From: Solibacteraceae bacterium
GTDB lineage: Bacteria; Acidobacteriota; Terriglobia; Bryobacterales; Bryobacteraceae
Length of the DNA: 64,000 nucleotides
Reading direction: 5' to 3'
Assembly: GCA_021324015.1 (NCBI GenBank)
Contig: JAJPJX010000127.1
Span: 1-64,000, forward strand
The notes beneath the pieces are model-generated. The model had not been told where the DNA came from and made no database searches. It saw only the letters and a list, made by a program, of their open reading frames with translations. The position numbers were made by a program, and so were the translations under genes. Shown piece by piece: positions 1 to 7,562 of the stretch. Every line of letters starts with the position of its first letter. Positions within the stretch are counted from its first letter, which is position 1.

Positions 1-178
1 AACTCATCGGGCCGGCTCGGGTGAACGAACCAGCCTTTCCTGATTTCAGCGTACGGCACGGGGGAAGAGGGCGCGGGGCGTTTGGGACCGCGGGGGATTG
101 AAAACAGAAGAAATATTTTCCTGTTTGAGCGGTGACTGGCCGAAGCCGGATGCTTCCGGATATACTTCCGGAATCAGC
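1..178. other. Left edge, no complete gene
   Basis: No complete gene is seen. An open plus-strand frame enters from the left edge and stops at 99-101, so it could be the last 32 codons of an upstream gene, but its product is not recognisable. The frame of the first amidohydrolase is also open back to a TTG at 98; that extension has no family similarity that I can see. Confidence 0.3.
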
Positions 179-961
179 ATGATCTGGGACCTGCACTGCC
201 ACCTGGGCGGATTCGATGGCCGCACGCCCGAAGAAAAGATGGCAGAGATGATCCGCTACGCCGACCGCATGGGCGTGGATCGTCTCTGCGTGTTCATGGG
301 CTACCCCTTCGACGCCAATCCTTCGCCGGAAACATTGCGCGCGCAGAACGACCAGGTGCTCCAGGCCCTCACTCACTGGCATCACCGGGCGGTGGGCTTC
401 GTCTATCTGAATCCCAACCACGTGCAGTTCAGCCTGGATGAGTTCAACCGCTGCGTGCGGGACGGTCCCATGGTGGGGGTGAAGTTGTGGGTGGCGCGGC
501 GGGCCAGCGCCGCGGAACTGGATCCGCTCATCGAGCGGGCGGCGGCGCTGCAGGCGGTGATCTTCCAGCACACCTGGTTCAAAACCGGCGGCAACCTGCC
601 GGGGGAATCCACGCCCCTGGACGTGGCGGCGCTGGCGCGGCGGCATCCTTCGGCGCCCATGATCTGCGGTCATACGGGAGGGAACTGGGAACTCGGCGTC
701 CGGACCATCCGCGGCGTGAAGAACCTGTACGCGGACTTGGCCGGCTCGGATCCCACCGCCGGGTTCACGGAGATGGCCGTGCGCGAACTGGGCGCGGAGC
801 GCGTGATATACGGCAGCGACGTGGGCGGGCGCAGCTTCGCCTCACAACTGGCTAAGGTGGCGGGCGCGGAGATTCCCGAAGCGGCGCGCCGCCTCATTCT
901 GGGCGAGAACCTGCGCCGGCTGATGCAGCCGATTCTGCAGGCCAAGGGGGTACGGCTGTGA
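179..961 (+). CDS. Amidohydrolase family protein (metal-dependent TIM barrel)
   Basis: A 260-residue amidohydrolase_2-type hydrolase. The N-terminus carries the HxH metal motif (DLHCHLGG), the middle has an FQHTW histidine and an ICGHTGG histidine, and the C-terminal part has YGSDVGG, whose Asp is the usual last metal/catalytic ligand. I start at the ATG at 179 because the family normally begins right at the HxH strand; an in-frame TTG at 98 would add 27 unconserved residues. The stop overlaps the GTG of the next gene (GTGA), so the two are translationally coupled. The substrate is unknown; relatives are lactonases, decarboxylases and amidases of small carboxylic compounds. Confidence 0.85.
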   Translation: MIWDLHCHLGGFDGRTPEEKMAEMIRYADRMGVDRLCVFMGYPFDANPSPETLRAQNDQVLQALTHWHHRAVGFVYLNPNHVQFSLDEFNRCVRDGPMVGVKLWVARRASAAELDPLIERAAALQAVIFQHTWFKTGGNLPGESTPLDVAALARRHPSAPMICGHTGGNWELGVRTIRGVKNLYADLAGSDPTAGFTEMAVRELGAERVIYGSDVGGRSFASQLAKVAGAEIPEAARRLILGENLRRLMQPILQAKGVRL

Positions 962-1710
962 TCGATAGCAATGTTTCCCTGGAGCGCTGGCCCTTCCGGC
1001 ACGTGGCCGGAGACGATCCGGCCAGCCTGGTCGCACGGCTGCGGCAGAGAGGTGTCACGCAGGCCTGGGCCGGGAGCTTCGACGGGTTGCTGCACCGCGA
1101 CCTCAGCGCGGTGAATGCGCGCCTGGCGGCTGCCTGCCGCAGGTTCGGTCCGGGGTTTCTGGCGCCGTTCGGCTCCATCAACCCCATGCTGCCGGACTGG
1201 CAGGAAGACTTGCGGCGGTGCCGCGAACACCACCAGATGCGCGGCATCCGGCTGCATCCCAATTACCACGGGTACACGCTGGCGGATCCGGTGTTTGGGG
1301 AACTGCTGGCGGCGGCCACCCGACAGGGGCTGCTGGTCGAGATTGCGCTGGCGATGGAAGACGAGCGCACGCAGCACCCGCTGCTGCACGCGCCGCCGGT
1401 CAACCCAGCGCCGCTCGCGGACGCGCTCTCCCGCACGCCGGGCGCGCGCGTCGTACTGCTGAACGGCAACCGCGTCGCGAACGCCAGGCAGCTTGCGGCT
1501 CTGGGCGTGCATTTCGATATCGCCATGGTGGAAGGCGTGGGCGGGGTCGCGCGGCTGGCCGGAGAAGTTTCCCCCGAACGCGTGCTGTTCGGGTCGCATT
1601 CGCCATTTTTCTACTTCGAATCGGCCGCGCTGAAGATCCAAGAGGCGGGGCTTCCGGAGGCGCAGGCGCGGGCCATCCAGGAGGGCAACGCGCGAGCCTT
1701 GCTGGCATGA
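958..1710 (+). CDS. Second amidohydrolase family protein
   Basis: A 250-residue protein starting at GTG 958, overlapping the previous stop by 4 bp. It follows the same TIM-barrel plan: N-terminal strand with DSNVSLERWPF in place of a clear HxH, central RLHPNYHG, and C-terminal FGSHSPFF. The first motif has Asn where the paralogue has His, and the late motif is GSH rather than GSD, so the metal site is altered or lost. It may therefore be a divergent or non-catalytic partner of the first amidohydrolase, or use a different metal arrangement. Its stop overlaps the start of the kinase gene, so all three genes form one operon. Confidence 0.75.
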   Translation: MIDSNVSLERWPFRHVAGDDPASLVARLRQRGVTQAWAGSFDGLLHRDLSAVNARLAAACRRFGPGFLAPFGSINPMLPDWQEDLRRCREHHQMRGIRLHPNYHGYTLADPVFGELLAAATRQGLLVEIALAMEDERTQHPLLHAPPVNPAPLADALSRTPGARVVLLNGNRVANARQLAALGVHFDIAMVEGVGGVARLAGEVSPERVLFGSHSPFFYFESAALKIQEAGLPEAQARAIQEGNARALLA

Positions 1711-2216
1711 TGATCGTGATGGCCGGCCTGCCGGGGACCGGCAAAAGCGCCTTGTGCCGGGCACTGGTGAAACATTTGGGCGGCGCCGTGCTCGACAAAG
1801 ACCTGATCCGCAGCACGATTTTTCCCGAGGCTTACGTGGAGTACAGCGACGCGCAGGACGATTTCTGCCAGTCGCTGATGCTCCAGACCGCGGCGTACCT
1901 GTTCGAGCGCCATCCGGAGCTACGCATTTTCCTGGATGGGCGCACCTTTTCCCGCCGGTACCAGATCGAAAATGCCATCCGCGCCGCCGGGGAAATGCGC
2001 GTGTCCTGGCGGGTCATCGAGTGCGTCTGCCCGGAAGAGACGGCGCGGCAACGCCTGGAAAGCGAGACCGCGCACCCCGCGCGGAACCGGACCTATGATT
2101 TGTACCGGCGCCTGCGGGATCGCTTTGAGCCCATCACCGTACCCAAGCTGGTAGTGAACACGGACCGGCCGCTTGGGGAGTGCGTGGCCGAGGCGGTTGC
2201 GTATCTCATGCCGTGA
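1707..2216 (+). CDS. P-loop kinase, AAA_33 / zeta-like
   Basis: A 169-residue P-loop phosphotransferase. The Walker A motif GLPGTGKS lies at residues 7-14, close to the N-terminus, as in the AAA_33 family (adenylylsulfate kinase, gluconate kinase and zeta-toxin-like folds). A following LDKDLIRS segment and the DGRTFSRR region fit the substrate-binding and Walker B area. The ATG at 1707 overlaps the preceding stop (ATGA), which fixes the start. In operon context it probably phosphorylates a small metabolite handled by the two amidohydrolases, but the substrate cannot be read from the sequence. No antitoxin partner is visible, which argues against a toxin role. Confidence 0.75.
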   Translation: MMIVMAGLPGTGKSALCRALVKHLGGAVLDKDLIRSTIFPEAYVEYSDAQDDFCQSLMLQTAAYLFERHPELRIFLDGRTFSRRYQIENAIRAAGEMRVSWRVIECVCPEETARQRLESETAHPARNRTYDLYRRLRDRFEPITVPKLVVNTDRPLGECVAEAVAYLMP

Positions 2217-2231
2217 AGGGGCGCGGCGAAA

Positions 2232-2279
2232 GACCGCTCCGTGAGTGTCGCGGTTCGGTCACTGAACCGCGACCGTCAG
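2232..2279. repeat. Head-to-head pair of short interspersed repeats forming a hairpin
   Basis: The 59-bp gap between two convergent genes contains two copies of the window's short repeat in opposite orientation (minus copy 2232-2256, plus copy about 2263-2279). Together they make a perfect 10-bp stem, GTCGCGGTTC (2247-2256) with GAACCGCGAC (2264-2273), around a 7-nt loop. There is no T-tract, so it is not a textbook Rho-independent terminator, but its position suggests a two-sided 3'-end element. Confidence 0.55.
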
Positions 2280-3274
2280 ACGGCCTGGACAGCTTCCATC
2301 TTCCCCGATTCCACGGCCCGGTAAAACGCCGCGATGACTTCCAGCGCCTGAGCGCTCTCGCCGGCCGAGGGCCAGGGCTCCCGCCCCTCGCGGATGGCGC
2401 GGCAGAACTCCTCCACTTCGCCGGTCATCCCGATCAGGACCTTCTGCGCGTGCGATTCCGTGGAGTAGAAGACGCGCTCCGTGGAGCCGCCGGCGGTGTG
2501 AATTTCATAGCCCTTCCAGGTGTGCACCGTGAGGCTGCCGCGGGTGCCGATCAGTTGCAGATCGCAGACCAGCGGGTGCGGGTCGCGGAACAGCGCGAAG
2601 GAAACTTGGCCGGAGATGCCGGACCGGAAGCGCAGGAACATCTGCGCGGCGTCTTCGATGGAACCGCCGAAAAACGGGTTGCCCGCCATGCCGCCGACCT
2701 CGGTGATCTCGTCGCCCGTGAACCAGCGCAAACGATCCACCAGGTGGATGCCGGAGGTGAGCACGGCGCCACCCCCGGCGCGGCGCTTGTCCAGGTACCA
2801 GTCCGGCAATTGCAGGAAACCGAAATGCTCCAGGATGCTGTCGTTGCAGAGCACGATCCGGCCGATGTCGCCGTCCTCGACGCGCCGCCGGGCCTCGCGC
2901 ATTTCCGGATAGAAGCGGTGCGTCATGCCGACGTAGATGGTCCTGCCCGCTGCCCGCGCGGCCGCGAGCATGCGGCGCGCCTCTTGCGTGTTTGCGGCGA
3001 CGGGCTTTTCGAGCAGCACGTGCTTGCCGCTCTCCAGGGCGCGCAGCGCCGCCTCGCAATGCAGCCAGGTAGGCAGGCAGATGCTCACCGCGTCGAGACC
3101 GGACTCGAGCATCTCCGCGTAGTCGCGGAAATAGGGATACGGCAGGCCTTCCGCCCGTCCGGGGTCCGTATCCGCCACCGCCGCCACCCGCGCGCCCGCC
3201 ACCCGCCCGTAGGCGGCCAGGTGCAGCCGCCCGGTGTATCCCAAGCCGATCACACCGATTTTTAATTCCGTCAT
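2276..3274 (-). CDS. Gfo/Idh/MocA family oxidoreductase
   Basis: A 332-residue NAD(P)-dependent dehydrogenase. The N-terminal Rossmann domain begins with IGVIGLGYTGRLHL (GxGxxG), followed by the ADTDPGR acidic strand end and the family signature LLEKPVA around residues 91-97, whose Lys is catalytic. The C-terminal alpha/beta domain carries GGGAVLTSGIHLVDRLRW, containing the conserved HxxD-type region. The family oxidises or epimerises sugars, inositols and related polyols. It is transcribed away from the phosphotriesterase-like gene with an 83-bp gap and ends facing the kinase gene. The substrate is unassigned. Confidence 0.88.
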   Translation of the reverse strand: MTELKIGVIGLGYTGRLHLAAYGRVAGARVAAVADTDPGRAEGLPYPYFRDYAEMLESGLDAVSICLPTWLHCEAALRALESGKHVLLEKPVAANTQEARRMLAAARAAGRTIYVGMTHRFYPEMREARRRVEDGDIGRIVLCNDSILEHFGFLQLPDWYLDKRRAGGGAVLTSGIHLVDRLRWFTGDEITEVGGMAGNPFFGGSIEDAAQMFLRFRSGISGQVSFALFRDPHPLVCDLQLIGTRGSLTVHTWKGYEIHTAGGSTERVFYSTESHAQKVLIGMTGEVEEFCRAIREGREPWPSAGESAQALEVIAAFYRAVESGKMEAVQAV

Positions 3275-3357
3275 CCGGATTCGCGCCCCAAAGAAACTTG
3301 TATGATGATATTGCGATTTTGGGGCGCCGCGGAATAAGCTGTCAAGGAATGCCTATC

Positions 3358-4323
3358 ATGACGGTGCGCGGCCCGATTGCAGCGAGCGAGGCCGGCTATA
3401 CCCTCTCCCATGAGCACATCCTGTGCGATCTCTGGAAAATGCTGCGCAGCTACGACGTGATCCTGGACGATGAGCAGCTCGCGGTCCGGGAGTTGGCGCA
3501 TTACAAGGCCGCCGGGGGCAGAACCGTGATGGACGTCACCACCGGCGGGCTGCGGCGCAACCCGGCCGCCCTGCGCCGCATCGCGCAGGCCAGCGGGCTG
3601 CACATCGTCATGGGAGCAGGCTGGTACCGGGAGGTGGTGTATCCGGCCTACATTTTCGAGAAGGACACCAACGCGCTGGCCGACCAGGTGGTGGAAGAGC
3701 TGACCGCGGGCATGGACGGGACCGACGTGTGCGCCGGCGTGATCGGCGAGATCGGCACGGAGCGGCACCACATTTCGCCCGCCCAGGAGCGCGTGTTCCG
3801 GGCCTGCGCCCGGGCGCAGCGCCGCACCGGCGTGGCCTTCGTCACCCACACCACGCATTTCGGGGAACTGGCGCTGGAACAAATTGCGCTGCTGCGCGAG
3901 GAAGGTGTCCCCGCCGACCGCATCATGATCAGCCACCTGGGCGACCGCTTCGACGCCAGCCCGCTGCTGGCGATCGCCCGCGAGGGCGTGTATTTGAGCA
4001 TCGACAACATCGGCTATACGGGCCAGGGCTACCCCGGCGACGAAGTGCGGGCGGAAAACGTGTGCCGCCTCATCGCCGAAGGCTATCTGCCGCGCATCGT
4101 GCTAGGCGGCGACGTCTGCATCAAGACGCACCTGGTGGCGTATGGCGGCAAGGGCTACGCCCACGTGCCGCTCAAGTTCCTGCCGCTGCTGCGCGGCCGG
4201 GGGATTTCCGAGGAGGCCATTCACCAGATGACCGTGGTGAACCCGGCGCGGCTGCTGGAAGTTCCGGCAACGTCGCCGGCGGGCCGGTTGTGGGAGGAGA
4301 AGCTTGTCCGCCAGCGAGTCTGA
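3358..4323 (+). CDS. Phosphotriesterase-family metal-dependent hydrolase
   Basis: A 321-residue TIM-barrel hydrolase of the phosphotriesterase/lactonase group. Visible landmarks are SHEHILCD (HxH metal pair) near the N-terminus, VMDVTTGGLRRNP, GAGWYRE, the GEIGTE strand where family members carry the bridging Lys or Glu, THTTHF and ISHLGDR (the two later His ligands), and LGGDVC (the catalytic Asp). I choose ATG 3358 because AAGGA lies about 9 nt upstream; TTG 3298 and ATG 3349 are alternatives. A TATGAT hexamer at 3301-3306 could be the -10. The next gene starts inside its end, so they are coupled. Bacterial relatives are mostly lactonases or amidases. Confidence 0.85.
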   Translation: MTVRGPIAASEAGYTLSHEHILCDLWKMLRSYDVILDDEQLAVRELAHYKAAGGRTVMDVTTGGLRRNPAALRRIAQASGLHIVMGAGWYREVVYPAYIFEKDTNALADQVVEELTAGMDGTDVCAGVIGEIGTERHHISPAQERVFRACARAQRRTGVAFVTHTTHFGELALEQIALLREEGVPADRIMISHLGDRFDASPLLAIAREGVYLSIDNIGYTGQGYPGDEVRAENVCRLIAEGYLPRIVLGGDVCIKTHLVAYGGKGYAHVPLKFLPLLRGRGISEEAIHQMTVVNPARLLEVPATSPAGRLWEEKLVRQRV

Positions 4324-5506
4324 AAAACACATTTACGAGCGGCTGGGCGTGCGGCCGGTCATCCACGCGCGCAGCTTCAGCACCAAGGTGGGCGGCGCCC
4401 CGCTGCCGCCCGAGGTGGTGGAGGCCATGCGCGCGGCCAGCGACTGCTGCATCCGCATGGAGGATCTGCAGGAGGCTGCCGGCCGCATCATCGCCGAGGT
4501 GACGGGCGCGGAATCCGGGATTGTGACCAGCGGGGCGTCGGCGGCGCTCACCCTGGGCGCGGCGGCCTGCCTGACGGGCCTGGACGTGGCGCGCATGAAC
4601 CGCCTGCCGGATACCTCCGGCATGCCCAACGAGTTCCTCGTGCACCGCACGCACCGGAACGATTACGATCACGCGATCCGCGCCGCCGGCGCGCGCTTCG
4701 TGGAGGTGGGTTTCTACTACTACACGTTCCCGTACGAAATCGAGGCGGCCGTGAGCGAGCGAACCTGCGCCTTCTTTTACCAGGCCGGCGTGGCCGAGGG
4801 GGCGCTGCCGCTCGAACAGTTCGCGGCCATAGCGCACCGGCACAACCTGCCGGTGATCGTGGATGCGGCCGCGGAACTGCCGCCCCCGGAGCATCTGCGC
4901 CAGTTCGTGGCGCAGGGCGCCGACCTGGTGGCTTTCAGCGGCGGCAAGCACATCCGCGGGCCGCAGGCTAGCGGGATTCTGTGCGGCCGGGGCGACCTGA
5001 TCCTTTCGGCCGCGCTGCAGCATCAGGACATGGATGTTTTTCCGGAGACCTGGCCGCACCGCCGGCTGATTCAGGACGGCCTGCTGGCCGGGCCGCCGCA
5101 TCACGGCATCGGGCGCGGCTTCAAAGTTGGCAAGGAGGAGGTGGTGGGGCTGCTGACGGCCCTCCGGCGGTATGCCTCGCGCGACTTCGAGGCCGAACGC
5201 CAGGCGTGGCTGGCGGACATGCAGCGCATCGTGGCGGCAGTCGCGGATCTGCCAGGCGTGGCGGCCCACGTGCGCTATCCGCAGCCCGACGGCCGGCAGG
5301 TTCCGCACGCCGTGGTGACGCTGGACCCGGCGCGGACCGGCAAGACCGCGAATGCCGTGATCAACGCTTTGCAGGAGGGCGACCCGCCGGTCTGCGTGTT
5401 CGAGAAACTGGCGGCGGCGGGAACCATCGTCTGCATGCCGGAAGCGCTGCGGCCGGGCGACGCGGAGCGCATCGCGCAACGGCTGACCGAGATCCTGCGG
5501 GCGTAA
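4304..5506 (+). CDS. SelA-like PLP-dependent enzyme (DgaE / selenium-transferase-related)
   Basis: A 400-residue fold-type I PLP enzyme of the group related to SelA and to D-glucosaminate-6-phosphate ammonia-lyase. VTSGASAA (about 74-81) binds PLP phosphate, VDAAAE has the PLP Asp187, and FSGGKHIRGP contains the Schiff-base Lys215. The start is TTG 4304, supported by GGAGGAG just upstream and by a 20-bp overlap with the hydrolase gene. It lacks the N-terminal domain and full length of true SelA (about 460 residues) and sits with catabolic hydrolases, so an ammonia-lyase, aldolase or racemase-like step on an amino sugar or amino acid is more likely than Sec-tRNA synthesis. Confidence 0.8.
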   Translation: MSASESEKHIYERLGVRPVIHARSFSTKVGGAPLPPEVVEAMRAASDCCIRMEDLQEAAGRIIAEVTGAESGIVTSGASAALTLGAAACLTGLDVARMNRLPDTSGMPNEFLVHRTHRNDYDHAIRAAGARFVEVGFYYYTFPYEIEAAVSERTCAFFYQAGVAEGALPLEQFAAIAHRHNLPVIVDAAAELPPPEHLRQFVAQGADLVAFSGGKHIRGPQASGILCGRGDLILSAALQHQDMDVFPETWPHRRLIQDGLLAGPPHHGIGRGFKVGKEEVVGLLTALRRYASRDFEAERQAWLADMQRIVAAVADLPGVAAHVRYPQPDGRQVPHAVVTLDPARTGKTANAVINALQEGDPPVCVFEKLAAAGTIVCMPEALRPGDAERIAQRLTEILRA

Positions 5507-5800
5507 TGCGCGGCGCGGGCCGCGCTTCTGGAGATGCTGGGAAGACTTGGAACAGCCGCTCCGTCGACGACGCGCCGCAACGCATTGATTCCACAACACC
5601 GCCCGAGAGCGGGTCTTCATGACCTGTGGTGGGCCGTAGGCCCGTGGGGCACTCCCTTACCGTCGCGGCTCAGTCTGTGACTTGAACCACAAAATGGCAG
5701 AGACTGCCACTTTGTGCTGGGCGATCCTGATTCCGCCACCACAGCTCCCGAGTCCGTGAGGTCGAGCCGCGGCGCGGCAGGCGAAGAACTACGCGGCGTA
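5507..5800. other. Gene-poor stretch after the PLP gene
   Basis: There is no supported gene over about 290 bp. It contains one minus-strand copy of the short interspersed repeat (5652-5672). The flanks belong to convergent genes. Confidence 0.5.
5652..5672 (-). repeat. Short interspersed repeat, copy 2
   Basis: Read on the minus strand this is AGCCGCGACGGTAAGGGAGT, matching the AGCCGCGACC-N-GGGAGCGG family with a few changes. It lies between convergent genes. Confidence 0.5.
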
Positions 5801-6001
5801 TCACAGGCCGAGCCGGCGTCGCACTTCTTCCAGGGGGACATCGTCGCCCGGTTCCGCACGGGCTTGATCCAGCTTGGCGGCGGTCTCAGCATCGATGATT
5901 TCCTGCTCGCCGAGTTCGGCAAGAAAGGAAATGGCCACCCTGACGTCGCTGTCTGGAAGGGCATCCACCAGCGATTGAAGGCGGTCGCGGTCGGAGGACA
6001 T
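5801..6001 (-). CDS. Orphan small protein, antitoxin-like
   Basis: A 66-residue acidic protein without a recognisable family. The pattern (an LQSLVDALPD start, then a helix SFLAELGEQEI, and a C-terminal DDVPLEEVRRRLGL) resembles short antitoxin-type proteins that end in an amphipathic helix binding a toxin. No toxin gene lies beside it, so this is only a resemblance. A perfect TATAAT hexamer (6013-6008, minus) is 6 nt before the ATG, which would give a leaderless mRNA and supports the gene being expressed. The neighbourhood is otherwise decayed. Confidence 0.5.
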   Translation of the reverse strand: MSSDRDRLQSLVDALPDSDVRVAISFLAELGEQEIIDAETAAKLDQARAEPGDDVPLEEVRRRLGL

Positions 6002-6007
6002 GTCTCA

Positions 6008-6013
6008 ATTATA
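6008..6013 (-). promoter_or_regulatory. -10 hexamer TATAAT of the 66-residue gene
   Basis: A perfect consensus -10 on the minus strand, 6 nt from the ATG at 6001; transcription would begin at or beside the start codon. No convincing -35 is seen. Confidence 0.35.
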
Positions 6014-6230
6014 GGTTCACGCGCGATCAGGTCATTGAACGCGGAATGCGTCAAATGGATCCACACTACGCCATAACGCCGACCAGACCACAGCAACTCC
6101 GACCGCGAGACGCTCGATCAGGATTACCCGCCAGATGGCGACCAGCGGCGGGCGCTTGCATGCCGACCCGGATTGATTCCGGATGGGCGATCCGGGAGCG
6201 ACTCAGAACGTGGCAGCTTCAAGATGGCAT

Positions 6231-6720
6231 TCAGTGCTCGGCGAGGAGCGTTTTGATGTTAGCTTCAATGTTGGCGCGGTCCATGATACCCACACACGTC
6301 GCGGCGATACGGCCACGGCGGTCGATGAGTTACGTGCCCGGGAGTGCGTTGACTGAATAGCGCTTCGTGATCCCGTCGTCGCCCATCAGTATCGGGCAAT
6401 CAACTTTGTGGGCTTCTACGAAGGGATGACTAAACTCCAGGCCTCAGCAGACCCTTTCAAGTCTTCGTAGAGAATGTCCATTGAAATTCCAACAACGGCA
6501 AGGCCTCTGTTGCGATAGGCGTGGTGAATTTCGATGAACGATGGAATTTCTTTGATGCAGCCTCCGCACTTGGTGGCCCAAAGGTCTAGCAGAACAGGCT
6601 TACCTTGAAACTTGACAGCGAGACCGATTTGCCGTCCGCGTCAAGCAACACAAAGTCCGGAGCCGTCAATCTTTGCTCGCACTGCCACGCTTTGCTCCCG
6701 TTTTGCACCTGCTGCCACTT
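6231..6720 (-). pseudogene. TlpA/ResA-like thioredoxin pseudogene
   Basis: Reading the minus strand in shifting frames gives a full TlpA-type domain. APDFVLLDADG and SVSLSSFK come first, then after a one-base loss near 6600 come KPVLLDLWA and the redox motif CGGC, followed by EIPSFIEI, AVVGISMD, and after a second frameshift near 6425 FVEAHKVDCPILMGDDG. An in-frame TAA then interrupts ALPGT/LIDRRGR (about 6325), and the domain ends in a TGA at 6231-6233. Two frameshifts plus one nonsense codon mean the gene is dead unless the sequence has errors. The N-terminal limit is unclear. Confidence 0.8.
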
Positions 6721-6809
6721 TATGATTCCGCACGATGCCTCCGGCCCAAGGATCCAACGGAGCCGCGTGCGCAATGAAGCACCTTTCTTGGCACTTCTGC
6801 CGCGGGCTG

Positions 6810-7562
6810 CTACCCCGGCAGAGCTTTCGGAAGGCGCGCGGCACGCGGGCCGCTGCCGTCCTGGCTTTCGCACAGCGCCACGCGCGTTACGCGGTCGGCG
6901 TTTTCCAGGTGCTCCTGCATGGCCAGACGCGCCTTGCGCGGGTCGCGCTCTTTGACCGCGCGGAAGATCCTGAGATGGTCCCGCAAGGTGTTCGGGTACA
7001 CGTCCGGCACGGTCGAGTTCCTCTCCAGCACTTCGGCCAGGCGCGCGGAGATCATGCGCCACACCGACTGGCCCAGGGGGTTCTTGGAGGCGGCCGCCAG
7101 CGCGGCGTGGAAGGCCAGGTCCGTGCGGCAATCCACGGCGTTGGCGGTCTGCATTTCCTTCCGGTATCGTTCCAGCGCGCTCTCCATCGCGGCCAGGTCC
7201 CGCGTATCGGCCCGCTCGGCGGCCAGAGACGCCAGCCCCACCTCCACGATCATACGGAATTCCAGCAGTCTATCGGTGCGCTCCTGCTGGATGTCCTGGG
7301 AGAACTCTTCCGCGCTCAGGATGCTGGCCGGGGTAGGTTCCTGCACGATGGCTCCCACCCGCGGACGGATCCGCACCAGCCCGAGAGATTCCAGGGACTT
7401 CATGGCTTCCCGCACGCAGGTGCGGCTTACCTGGAGCGTCGCGGTCAGTTGCTTTTCGGTCGGCAGCCGTTCTCCGGCCTTGACCTGGCCGCTCTTGATC
7501 TGCTCCAGAATATGGTCGATCACCTGGGAGGTGAGGGTTCGCCGTCGGATCAAGGGTTCCAT
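6810..7562 (-). CDS. FadR-subfamily GntR transcriptional regulator
   Basis: A 250-residue regulator. The N-terminal winged helix-turn-helix spans about residues 8-75, with RLPTEKQL, VSRTCVREAMKSLESLGL and the wing VRIRPRVGAIV. An all-helical FCD effector domain follows (about 95-230), with RTDLAFHAALAAAS and NTLRDHLRIFRAV supplying the metal-binding Asp/His positions typical of FCD proteins that sense small organic acids. It overlaps the preceding dehydrogenase gene by 13 bp and is last in the operon, so it most likely senses the sugar acid or organic acid handled by that operon. GGAG lies at a good distance before the ATG. Confidence 0.9.
   Translation of the reverse strand: MEPLIRRRTLTSQVIDHILEQIKSGQVKAGERLPTEKQLTATLQVSRTCVREAMKSLESLGLVRIRPRVGAIVQEPTPASILSAEEFSQDIQQERTDRLLEFRMIVEVGLASLAAERADTRDLAAMESALERYRKEMQTANAVDCRTDLAFHAALAAASKNPLGQSVWRMISARLAEVLERNSTVPDVYPNTLRDHLRIFRAVKERDPRKARLAMQEHLENADRVTRVALCESQDGSGPRAARLPKALPG

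Noticed and set aside
1707-2216. Kinase as a zeta toxin
   Set aside because: No epsilon-type antitoxin is adjacent, and the gene is coupled to metabolic hydrolases.
4304-5506. Reading the PLP enzyme as SelA to complete a selenium locus with selD
   Set aside because: It is too short, lacks the SelA N-terminal domain and sits among catabolic hydrolases 16 kb from selD.
6320-6330. Stop codon in the thioredoxin pseudogene as a recoded Sec codon
   Set aside because: The codon is TAA, and two frameshifts also break the gene; the redox motif itself has two Cys codons.
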